From positions 1-34,093 of the forward strand of contig SYJG01000273.1 in NCBI GenBank assembly GCA_005798445.1: a stretch of DNA of 34,093 bases, given 5' to 3'. Below the pieces are notes generated by a model. It ran no database searches. It was not told the DNA's origin and saw only the letters and a list, made by a program, of their open reading frames with translations. This DNA is from Planctomyces sp. (GTDB taxonomy: Bacteria; Planctomycetota; Planctomycetia; Planctomycetales; Planctomycetaceae). A program made the position numbers and the translations under genes. Shown piece by piece: positions 32,801 to 34,093 of the stretch; position 1 is the stretch's first letter, and each line of letters opens with the position of its first letter.

Positions 32801-34093
32801 CGTTGGACAGTTCTCGGTCGGCTTCAAACTGGGGGACTTGGCGGAAGGCACTCATGCGTTGCGCGTGCGGCTGGCGAATCCCGGCACGAATCCGAATGCC
32901 TCGCTCTACACGATTCAGTCAGTCGGCGGCGCAAACAACACGACGACGCTCAACCTCTCGGCGATTGGCCGAGCGGACTTGCGGCTCGACGGCGACACGG
33001 CCTTCGTGGCTGGTCGGACCTATCTCCTTCAAGTGACGACGGCGGAACGCGCGCCGACGATCTACGACCTCAGCATCAACCTGACCGGCAACGCGACGAC
33101 CGCCTTCAACCTCGGCACGCGCTTCGACGTGAATCAACGCCGAGACGTGCTGATCGGCGGCGCGGGGAATGATCGCTTGCAGGGCGGCCCGTCCGAGGAC
33201 TGGGTCTTCGGCGGCGCGGGGAACGATGTCCTCACCGGCGGACTCGACAAGCAGGCCGAAGACCTGTTGTTCGGCGGTATCGGCGACGACCTTTTCCAAG
33301 TCGTGACGGACAAGCTCGCCCTCACCCCGACCGGCCAGACGGTGCCGACCACTCAAGCCGATCGCTTCGACGGCGGAGCGGGCTTCGATCAGGTCTTCTA
33401 TCAAGGGGGCGACTTCGATCGGCTCTCGCGTGAAGTGCCGGACAACGTCGCCATCCGCTTCAGCCGCTTCTTGCAGCGGTACGAAGTCACGAGCCTCGTG
33501 TGGGACATCGCCAATCAACGGTGGCAAACGGAACTGCACGACATCCGTGCGATCGTTCGTTCGGCGGGACTACCGACCGCTCTGAATGGCGTCCTCTCAG
33601 ATACGGCCGAGTTCAATCTCGAAGTCGGCGGGATCAGTGTGGGCAACATCAGCGTGCCGAGAGACGACACGAATTTGACGCTGCTCGATCTGGCCCAAGA
33701 CATCAACTCGGCATTCGCAGAAAAGGGAATCGCGAACGACGTCGTCGCGGAAGTCACCGCCGACGGACTGCAACTCGCGACAACGGCATTTGGTGCGAAC
33801 GCTTTGCTGAAGATCGCGGCCGCGAACTCGGTCGCGGAGAATGAACTGCGATTCTTTGCCGGTGACGAAGTCAGCGGTTTCGTCACCGCCTTCGAGCAGC
33901 ATTACGCCTCGTATCAAGTCCTCAACACCGAAGGGACGCGAATCGAGACACGCGCCGGCGACGACGTCGTCCATGCAGATCCCGGATATCAATTCCCGCT
34001 GGCCAACAGCAGCGGAGTGGTCGAAGAAGAAGAATGGGGCATCAAGCCGGGCAACTTCCAGGAAGGCGCGCGCATCGCGGCCCTGTACATCGA
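14880..34093 (+). CDS. Giant multidomain surface/secreted protein, 3' end beyond window
   Basis: One frame runs without a stop for at least 6,404 codons to the last base; frame continuity was checked at 16101, 20280, 27300, 30000 and 34089. Order of parts by residue: LEPR-like motif 45-55; metzincin-like protease about 74-240; M14 carboxypeptidase about 244-620; Ig-like 621-722; BNR/WD40-like propeller about 733-1772; peptidoglycan-binding-like 1916-2000; decayed M15/M74-like domain about 2021-2200; low-complexity linker 2241-2311; unrecognised beta-rich part about 2312-4040; RTX calcium-binding repeats from about 4113, alternating with IN-like and PPC-like modules to the end. There is no classical signal peptide; the basic N-terminus plus the LEPR-like motif is the usual start of very large exported planctomycete proteins. 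RTX content suggests calcium-driven folding outside the cell. An adhesin or matrix protein that also trims peptides is inferred, not shown. Confidence 0.96.
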   Translation, partial: MLMTSWLMSLAERVRRGRRGLGRRQGRSGTRRQQVADSSSLPKRVEPLEERMVLSSTNWVSLGPNAGFNGQVENVREMYLDFDGARDVSYDGPVRLDHLEVPSFQAPGELAGQEDIIRVAVTAALNVQFADRGVHFTSDSPDPASEFSTIYIGGDDAAFEAYGSFLGLAETTTADNGHGSAEAFVFSDNVAEWSESDRLGFVTALTSVIAHEADHLLGHGHGSETSNAGPLDAVAADPFSFDPLYRSVEELHERLNQINAAFPTLTEIVDYDNNTGSYAKIFGPVVLGATDPDITVTGYDLKALRITNEAIAGDKPEFFLLANIHGREIVTPELAMEFIEELTQGYGKDADATWLVDYHEIWVIPTANPDAHKLAEQSIPQRKNLNFSTIDDLSDPATVIPTSTIQPGVDLNRNHSFKYGEGTVDTAASPGGVSRVPSRGQFIGSGPASEPEVARLEQLLNAQVFQDRLRGDGTDAAGNINVPAANTTDGVFVSLHSKGDLVIRPWAHTETAAPNDVGLKAIADKLAALHDTTKLFPVLGNPNGYKSGRPSEDNFLFPGEEGVLLGGDSAEFVYGHFGVPAFTFEIGDQFAPPFSQVDGLYKENRAALFQAAKLARDPYLTIEGPDVGPVTAVRQGNVLLVSGVVRSPYGFDVGAAEFYIDVPPWAGNAQSVTMTAVDGTFDEPTELVQGQLNVSGLAPGSHLVYVRAKDQRNFSGPVTAAFLGDPTSDVTPVPNVWTAAGPFAVLNGQPENVDIPGDNPLKPGKTENPVSGAIEAVLAHPTNPDILFVGSVNGGVWRTMNATAARPDWQPLTDLEASLSIGALAFDADDPSGNKLVVAIGRNSSFGSLGGGKTGLLVTENALAEIPTFVEKGTMGPDNLLGRNLTGVAWSGSSMVVTANTKGGGVEPGIYFSINSGDSFAKVSGFDNEPAYDLIQDPGNPDRLYAGTQTGVYRSVDGGEVWDAVGGNLNLPFNALTTNNVKLAFHHNEANNTNALYAVIVNNGQAVGIFRDGPGVDGIDNDNNGFIDDLEETNFVAMDVPRTLEGPADIMGATNNANPIVITSKVEHLLKTDQTYQVVISGVEGNLAANGEFTIQAINETEFQLVGVTGSGNYTTGGTWRLVSGLQPRAKPGSQGNIHVSIAADPIDPFIVYLGGDRQDAPTPDDTSFSVPNSVGARDFSARLFRGDALITRLNTTVTVGVPGAQWSPITHIGTKSNSAPHADSRNIIFDAAGRMIETDDGGIYVLPGPRGGAITGVINAESIVIQSRAHGLKTGDQVRITGVTGKKDANGTFSITKLNADEFALNGTNDNDPYTGGGVWGASDWGSLNAGLQIGEFHNIAYDHLSNTIIVGSQDNGTQQQEPSTGDLKIWNLVYGGDGGDVAVDNVTMASQGHSIRYFSAQNLGGMQKAVYNVFGEPISFQTVPLAPPTDPIGAPVMISGVTNSNPIVVTAMNHGLRFGNVVTITGVNGTTAANGTFVVSVQDKDTITLANPETKLLVNGSMSGSYLSGGSLQRVPAKFVPQFLTPIALNANNPERMVIIGERAIYESDDQGTTLNEIGAGPYFYTTPPIQNAIAYGDKPAFGLRPAGAHPDVLYVGIDNQLFARTSGTGQLKSEESYFNLADSSGITDVVLDPDNPFTVYVTDDSNHVWQGRQLNYSDTDGINNDGDLETDEFDESPFWIDISGDAPYINLRSLEFIPGTDFDVLAVGTNLGVFIRRINSATQSAEDDWVELGGDSLPNAPVWDLEYNAVDHLLIAATLGRGAWTIGTAGAFDAPSANALLETVGGTGDMLTIDLNDYTLSTSFAINSISLPDAGENVTMTPKGLGFELAVDSEVIGQIVLPENLGELTFATGGVFHFLPSLSNNITFDEDSDAPGFQGRLKVNVGAGPFEFSVYFNVQPGYSKDDGPFRITDADSVENTLRLQQRLASLGFPSASGEVPQPTGVFDEATQQALRLFQTVTDPTALVVPLPVAEFSPLHSMASGTLDANTVQWLNSPIAPRWVELIDEVGRIPFHPEDPLGDFDFLPLADEGSGLRSGLTPATERFGSSWVVDTFLAAAAEVNQIPDFEDFEPGENSDYRGVVVNGPSNQDGVSSGANRFSIHPGRHHVSGMEIEIVSGFVSDNYLVALLTSLKEHAAIEGHGIVITDVVVADDETLTNKLNTTVFAGQTNPQGGPIARNEGSDGHPQYGFLYVQFAAPELPPVLTPGLEEGLTNAAGAFDLIAEFLRTLGVIDDPVPFFDATAPNANPGAPPTSAPSAPAGGGGQNLFAGPQSNSSGNQPQQQQPLAPVGSTSATPLSTLPDDKPATLGDVLGLNTLFSNGIGRHITDYLADDFTPTLDELVTFLSEKEGFENVQSGPGSTNDKIEFSFGFNVERHITRELNFGDGLAESGLDIQTTGLLDLEVGLSTTITIGVDLSQGLSPAEAVTLQFTPIHVAAKASIPGPDDNPAGAGLDIAARLGFFGVSIEDGSLLLSASVDANVNSGQAFSISDLLSINPATFFQFTGLTSSVAATLPIRLQIGNFDSNSLGIRPQVLVTDANLFDATPPSFELKLPPKLDLLSVDAGGINGMLDQMRGFLQSMQDSPALAAEIPFTNGTKLGDVFDFAIAFDQQISNFTIGLDGLPSFGTVQELADELPGLDDDTPIDIVEKDGNQVLVFNFDLSKVFTPKTVKLSLAELGGADAGIGGIKTNSNVSLAAQVGATFTAGIVLEDNGADVVVNDMTMIKDITPFMEPKPGEMEVDRWTFLNTNNATPDVKITLRSGAVHNINLSTLDADSTLGELAMLLNNVVGQDFAKIQNKRFVFTDSSVPNGATFKIQDANNSGLAMLVQLIGSDSDGDGVITSAPLHGKTLADRVFIDDVELSAGATLTATDIDATANFGGLIGIGIVDGFGSISVEASIGLNGGDPITLGDVIKEIKDLGKGSGLLDLELEAAADLTLPVVVTTPLDELGLMSLDELVGNNAQITITWPDVFNIDVLEQKFEVNTDSLVVQFTDFDKLLNFRDFSANDIVDMLQEIADFLAALAKDAPFFKNKLPVIDQSPAELLGFVQRFIDEVQAFAADPDQGLEDLEDDLNLALGLDAQNNGFDPIELSLDLSGAEPVVRIDLPFRFDIATAQLPLDFNLDSLGVPGLKDLVDFQGMGKLTVDAGVMFNIAVGLELVAGQPRAFLYDEETEFNTTLLVAGTNFDFKASVGPFGVVIDNGMARLDADGLDASDEPATAGLKLTDGDGTGRHYLSHVDGMGKTVNDFAAIIEDLEVSVVGAAGVDLPFKTLAGADLDPLKPSLNVTIPSLNTPLTVSVNQSPNFALLLDNLNFGNGIDGIIAGIDGLLMLLENVLDGEVFGVELPFVGNKLQDAATFIKDLREDLISNLNGLGAAAIPAVQLAIYNAIGPDNLDFLLDTNNDKAIDIADVQIKAGPVGGPLTIVNNLLTDVTQSTDTVQFNVRLGSNVRSTSALDLDLGIPGLGLDVEGKLQVGVGFAFNLGFGISKSDGVYFDVGGANQLEVSVDAALMELKAEGQLGPLQLDVTQMTVGELDDPSDAYPEDEISRSQIQIGNETIDAINAFRGRFTIDIGGDGGDGRLSLDEIGNAADSIQAKLAAAASLHMNVMASLGGDSNFPSVGSEVHLYWGFDGVEELTSATPTIEFRDVGLNMGEFITDFFGGALEVVQDIVEPLQPILDVLTEPLPVISELAGQDVSLVDIARIFGLAEVADFVESVDTIADLVTSIPTDLGGDLILPLGGFSVAFDDITNEPVITVDQAASAFNLVNAVDGLGNGASSTSAQNFFGGIPKAPTTNGMPDPADSAGKFAFPILDDPLNVFQLLLGKEDLTLVTYDMPKATFGFEYTQFFPIFGPIGASIGGSVGFNVDLAFGFDTQGFFDFSRSKNPLDIFNGFYVSDTASPLGIGEDVPEMQLFGALRAAAELNLALASASVGGGLFATIDFNLHDNPDENGNVDGKIRVQEIIDNALLTPPPLIHIFDIGGKIEAGLDVKVSVLGFDKTFEIAKVTLLDFEIPRPGPQPPAPGAILATLNDGLLTVNIGPKSGDRMFGNTMDGNDNVLIRRGATDEQVIVSAFGLQQTYDGVTALFIDAGNGDDVITLDKSVDLPATLIGDQGNDTITGSKGAESINGGAGNDKLLGNDGNDTIDGEAGLDMIVGASGDDLLNGGADADTIDGAAGKDTINAGAGNDSVTGGTQDDLVNGDAGNDKLFGGRDSDVINGGDDNDSIFGEEGQDSVTGGAGNDFVNGGIANDLIEGGGGDDELNGDLGNDVVRGDSGNDEVIGGPGSDTLDGGSGEDLITAGDQSNPGQPGSIYAGEPSSTHVIFGGSGGDTIHGDLGDDNIDAGEGDNVVFEYAGNATITAGAGNDFIVTAGGNELINAGNGQNTVLGGAGSETVTAGSGNDVIDLRSALTNEASTTHFVMAGAGNNLIHTDQGHDSVFTTDGSDTVFAFDGNNLIEVGGGADKVTTGAGKDTITTGLGNDTVSSGNEADLLTVGEGNDLVMSEGGNDTVFAEGGQDTVSAGDGNDDVFLAAGDDSAEGGAGNDFIVGANGDDFINGGDGSDVVWGGIAVFGRASFDTTVPGNFQLPPEFTSFDLLNPSGYTPPNITPIVVAGNSLPGTPDDGIDVIRGGADTDFLFGGGQTDDIRGGNGDDFIDGGVGTELIHGDAGDDVLFGGANNDSLFGDEGIDQLYGQEGDDILKAGLGTDVGIGGNTRFNPLIATDIPTSGSMTVNVMSGQRSYGGDGNDSMYAFAPTNKPADESTRRGDELHGGSGNDFMYGNIRRDVLSGGPGNDFLHGEYVLGADFGNNSSADLFGGADTMYGDGGEDQLFGGGGADVLHGGADSDLMEGQNGRDSIFGGGGIDFLKLDTAEFFTETGDVFDGHFGNRTAGDVIDDNATDILLIEGSLLPDIITLKEQDVGISSKTDLAPAIVANGRPSAAPKFTLTVNGQSVGPITVTDTANNTSLDDLVGDFNLAIDNAISGLGDGASFSPHNVQAVRIGNRIRIETVDLGQQTQLLVTPVANDPMTNVMQNELRFFASQFGVKLLDIDYNAGNGRETIRAGWRDQAGNPLVEQFRISGLGGDDELGFAVGEKAPDLASLALRSRDWVGVLDGGSGDDILSGSKARDRIDGGRGSDLIYGNEGDDRMFGDPSNGAPNDLDVMFGGAGNDDAIGGLGSNRLYAWSFDPTGPLHFDGEQTATNTGSGATLTAYARQSRLGQLDRDAHFSLSTDGTTFTSLTLTAASTADNTHFDDLISDLLGEITGAGLGSQVTVGGDDFRLTFTSFTQSLTLRTDQFGVFVDPNGRLVDTDGTEQALAGNPFPVEDTGLNRMLGMSQDDILFGGTGLDFLYGNGGNDVLITRHGLPFEDGFDVPAGDEWKAYAKATDKVWYYGGTNLNDVISVDYVTEPGLLGGHHLITRLTNNNGNFSFDAQVRLDFNATDENGNLLFDATDVIESLESILEANPAERNLQFNELALSGNLLPPEGDFLAIIIDALDGNDIVNVGPTVLKTVWTDGGKGDDTILYQSGNPILVDRTEEQDRNEVAGDPNSAANAYSLFGPTILLGSAALPLNGQLTDPARVDVRLFGDETFTRLQISPAVTSNNDSTEALIADINAEIAAKGLGERLIAVNVGGRLGLRPTDTELSNFVSRIAMQRLGTATTPVLTIDGVNTPAEKAFGLSAGQSTTLADLAQSVRFEDLTLDSPDDVDWYSFRLVQTPELGSNISVSSLSENDGLTVRVYRQEDDGSLTQVRTNEVNEPTIGADLTERFLIGGAFAPSGVLESDVSFLLTVGFGGSARILNVTVTAASTAGNLDVNALVQDVQAAVNAAAATAGLGKADVPQIQNRGGHLAFARATGSTLALKSHFATEDGATAFGFAVDQELGANNNAYPLDSIGDLAEVTGGSIHATSDGDVYRFDVDAESVGGDGSIFIDNISTVSELIVELFENYGGGKAGLGTLVESKSVVGQFSVGFKLGDLAEGTHALRVRLANPGTNPNASLYTIQSVGGANNTTTLNLSAIGRADLRLDGDTAFVAGRTYLLQVTTAERAPTIYDLSINLTGNATTAFNLGTRFDVNQRRDVLIGGAGNDRLQGGPSEDWVFGGAGNDVLTGGLDKQAEDLLFGGIGDDLFQVVTDKLALTPTGQTVPTTQADRFDGGAGFDQVFYQGGDFDRLSREVPDNVAIRFSRFLQRYEVTSLVWDIANQRWQTELHDIRAIVRSAGLPTALNGVLSDTAEFNLEVGGISVGNISVPRDDTNLTLLDLAQDINSAFAEKGIANDVVAEVTADGLQLATTAFGANALLKIAAANSVAENELRFFAGDEVSGFVTAFEQHYASYQVLNTEGTRIETRAGDDVVHADPGYQFPLANSSGVVEEEEWGIKPGNFQEGARIAALYI
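15012..15044 (+). other. LEPR-like N-terminal motif of the giant protein
   Basis: VEPLEERMVLS (residues 45-55) follows a basic stretch rich in Arg. It resembles the LEPR-XLL motif found near the N-terminus of large repetitive planctomycete proteins, thought to mark export or sorting. The second and third positions deviate (LEER instead of LEPR). Confidence 0.7.
15099..15600 (+). other. Metzincin-like metalloprotease domain
   Basis: The domain begins MYLDFDGA and includes FADRGVHFTSD, STIYIGGDDAAF, YGSFLGLAE and the zinc motif HEADHLLGHGH (His211, Glu212, His215, His221), an exact HExxHxxGxxH. The Met-turn expected about 10-40 residues later is not evident, because the M14 domain starts soon after. 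It may be a shortened metzincin or use another residue there. Confidence 0.8.
15609..16740 (+). other. M14 zinc carboxypeptidase domain
   Basis: All key positions of the M14 fold are present. The zinc pair is in NIHGREIVTPEL (His325 and Glu328). The substrate-binding Asn-Arg is in GVDLNRNH (Asn412, Arg413). The third zinc ligand is in SLHSKGDLVIRPW (His496). The catalytic Glu is in FTFEIGDQ (Glu585). The domain therefore looks active and would cleave C-terminal residues from peptides, possibly wall peptides given the later peptidoglycan-binding-like domain. Confidence 0.92.
16741..17046 (+). other. Ig-like domain after M14
   Basis: About 100 residues with alternating strands and the ending GSHLVYVRAKDQRNFSGP, typical of the beta-sandwich that often follows secreted M14 peptidases. 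Confidence 0.65.
17937..17972 (+). other. EF-hand-like calcium loop
   Basis: DNDNNGFIDDLE (residues 1020-1031) fits the 12-residue loop with acidic or Asn residues at 1, 3, 5 and 9, Gly at 6, Ile at 8 and Glu at 12. A related loop, DTNNDKAIDIAD, lies at residues 3405-3416. Confidence 0.75.
18021..18255 (+). other. FCCH-like insert 1
   Basis: The pattern NPIVITSKVEHLLKTDQTYQ, VVISGVEGNLAANGEFTI and ETEFQLVGV resembles the FCCH-like beta-barrel domain seen as repeats in bacterial surface proteins (GHGL..GD.V.I.GV.G...ANG.F.V). Confidence 0.65.
18634..18850 (+). other. FCCH-like insert 2
   Basis: Same module as at 18021 and 19188: SRAHGLKTGDQVRITGVTGK, DANGTFSITKLNADEFALNG, then GGGVW. Confidence 0.7.
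19188..19437 (+). other. FCCH-like insert 3
   Basis: Same module: NPIVVTAMNHGLRFGNVVTI, TGVNGTTAANGTFVVSVQDK, DTITLANPE, then SYLSGGSL. Confidence 0.7.
20625..20880 (+). other. Peptidoglycan-binding-like domain
   Basis: SVENTLRLQQRLASLGFPS, TGVFDEATQQALRLFQ and LDANTVQWLNS follow the PG_binding_1 pattern (helix, LGF turn, G.fd..t..Al..FQ). It suggests attachment to cell-wall-like material. Confidence 0.75.
20940..21480 (+). other. Possible decayed M15/M74-like peptidase domain
   Basis: RHHVSGMEIEI (residues 2109-2119) matches HxxGxxxD with Asp changed to Glu. The ending SDGHPQYGFLYVQFAAP sits where active relatives have an HxH motif, but the histidines are missing. Its position right after a peptidoglycan-binding-like domain is the usual one for such peptidases. 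Catalysis is unlikely. Confidence 0.4.
21600..21812 (+). other. Low-complexity Pro/Gln/Ser/Gly linker
   Basis: Residues 2241-2311 contain PNANPGAPPTSAPSAPAGGG and GNQPQQQQPLAP. It is a flexible hinge between the enzymatic front part and the long structural part. Confidence 0.85.
21813..27000 (+). other. Long unrecognised beta-rich region of the giant protein
   Basis: About 1,730 residues with regularly alternating hydrophobic strands and recurring openings such as TLGDVLGLN, KLGDVFDFAIAF, TLGELAMLL and TLGDVIKEI. Statements like LDLDLGIPGLGLDVEGKLQV repeat with variation. No named domain was recognised except one IN-like module (23148-23400) and scattered EF-hand-like loops (near 25092 and 25611). 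It could be a stalk. Confidence 0.6.
23148..23400 (+). other. IN-like module, copy 1
   Basis: DVKITLRSGAVHNINLSTLD, STLGELAMLLNNVV, KRFVFTDSS and ATFKIQDANN show the pattern of the recurring module of about 90 residues. It resembles the flagellin/hook IN motif. Confidence 0.45.
27216..29520 (+). other. RTX (hemolysin-type) calcium-binding repeat block
   Basis: Several dozen nonapeptides of the GGxGxDxUx type, for example GDQGNDTIT, GGAGNDKLL, GNDGNDTID and GGGGADVLH. They run through residues about 4113-4880 with short breaks near 27790-27850, 28590-28760 and 29010-29120. RTX repeats fold into calcium-filled parallel beta-rolls outside the cell. Confidence 0.95.
29715..30030 (+). other. IN-like module, copy 2
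   Basis: KFTLTVNGQSVGPITVTDTA, SLDDLVGDFNLAIDNAI and NRIRIETVDLG, ending QNELRFFA. The ending is shared with the copy at 33594. Confidence 0.6.
30234..30430 (+). other. RTX repeat block 2
   Basis: LDGGSGDDILSGSKARDRID, GGRGSDLIYGNEGDDRMFG and MFGGAGNDDAIGG. A smaller group (DDILFGGTGLDFLYGNGGND) follows at about 30910-30975. Confidence 0.9.
30564..30795 (+). other. IN-like module, copy 3
   Basis: HFSLSTDGTTFTSLTLTAAS, HFDDLISDLLGEI and DDFRLTFTSFTQSLTLR follow the same order of strands and helix as the other copies. Confidence 0.5.
31626..31880 (+). other. IN-like module, copy 4
   Basis: VDVRLFGDETFTRLQISPAV, STEALIADINAEIAAKGLGE and GRLGLRPTDTELS. Confidence 0.5.
31985..32150 (+). other. 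PPC-like domain
   Basis: LDSPDDVDWYSFRLVQ followed by NISVSSLSENDGLTVRVYRQ matches the bacterial pre-peptidase C-terminal pattern (D..DvDwY.F.l). A second, weaker one is at about 32640-32940 (TSDGDVYRFDVDA, LIVELFENYGG). Confidence 0.6.
32250..32555 (+). other. IN-like module, copy 5
   Basis: VSFLLTVGFGGSARILNVTV, VNALVQDVQAAVNAA and GHLAFARATGSTLALKSH. Confidence 0.55.
33141..33300 (+). other. RTX repeat block 3
   Basis: RRDVLIGGAGNDRLQGGPSE, DWVFGGAGNDVLTGG and DLLFGGIGDDLFQV. Confidence 0.9.
33594..33880 (+). other. IN-like module, copy 6
   Basis: EFNLEVGGISVGNISVPRDD, TLLDLAQDINSAFAEKGI and GLQLATTAFGANALLKI, ending ENELRFFAGDE. It is closest to the copy at 29715. Confidence 0.6.

Overview
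The window looks like a piece of a Planctomycetes chromosome. The evidence is a DUF1559-type prepilin-like protein (G|FTRIE cleavage motif, H-X9-DG near the C-terminus), a giant extracellular protein with an N-terminal LEPR-like motif, a GGGEW-type Nramp relative, a Uma2 protein, a BFN (DUF151) protein, and a very high density of long palindromic repeats between genes. No rRNA, tRNA, transposase or CRISPR array was seen.

Layout. 1-1940 is the 3' part of a hybrid sensor kinase (HATPase, two receiver domains, HPt). 2044-3297 (+) is a BRCT + MerR-type helix-turn-helix + TPR fusion. 3471-4388 (-) is the DUF1559 prepilin-like protein and 4583-4996 (-) a His-rich exported protein. 5371-6969 (+) is a divergent Nramp-like transporter. 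7257-8267 (-) is a YheT-type alpha/beta hydrolase. 8509-10128 (+) is a polytopic membrane protein and 10460-11125 (+) a Uma2 protein. 11300-12940 (-) is a secreted CehA/McbA-like metallohydrolase, 13001-13549 (-) a NUDIX hydrolase, and 13638-14036 (-) a BFN-family protein. After an 843-bp gene-free stretch, one uninterrupted + strand reading frame runs from 14880 to the last base.

The giant gene is the main feature: more than 6,404 codons with no stop. Reading along it: a LEPR-like motif; a metzincin-like protease domain with a full HExxHxxGxxH motif; a complete-looking M14 zinc carboxypeptidase domain; an Ig-like domain; a large BNR/WD40-like propeller carrying three FCCH-like inserts; a peptidoglycan-binding-like domain followed by what looks like a decayed M15/M74-like peptidase; a Pro/Gln/Ser linker; about 1,700 residues of unrecognised beta-rich sequence; then blocks of RTX (hemolysin-type) calcium-binding nonapeptides alternating with a recurring module of about 90 residues and PPC-like domains. 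EF-hand-like loops add to the calcium theme. The likely role is a calcium-stabilised cell-surface or secreted protein with proteolytic ends, but the substrate is unknown.

Nearly every intergenic gap in 3-14.9 kb is filled by palindromes of at least six sequence families. All three convergent gaps are filled, and several copies intrude into coding sequence (the kinase, the BRCT/MerR/TPR gene and the NUDIX C-terminus). One family (GAGGCTCC type) occurs three times, and one of its copies has a five-unit tandem expansion in its loop.
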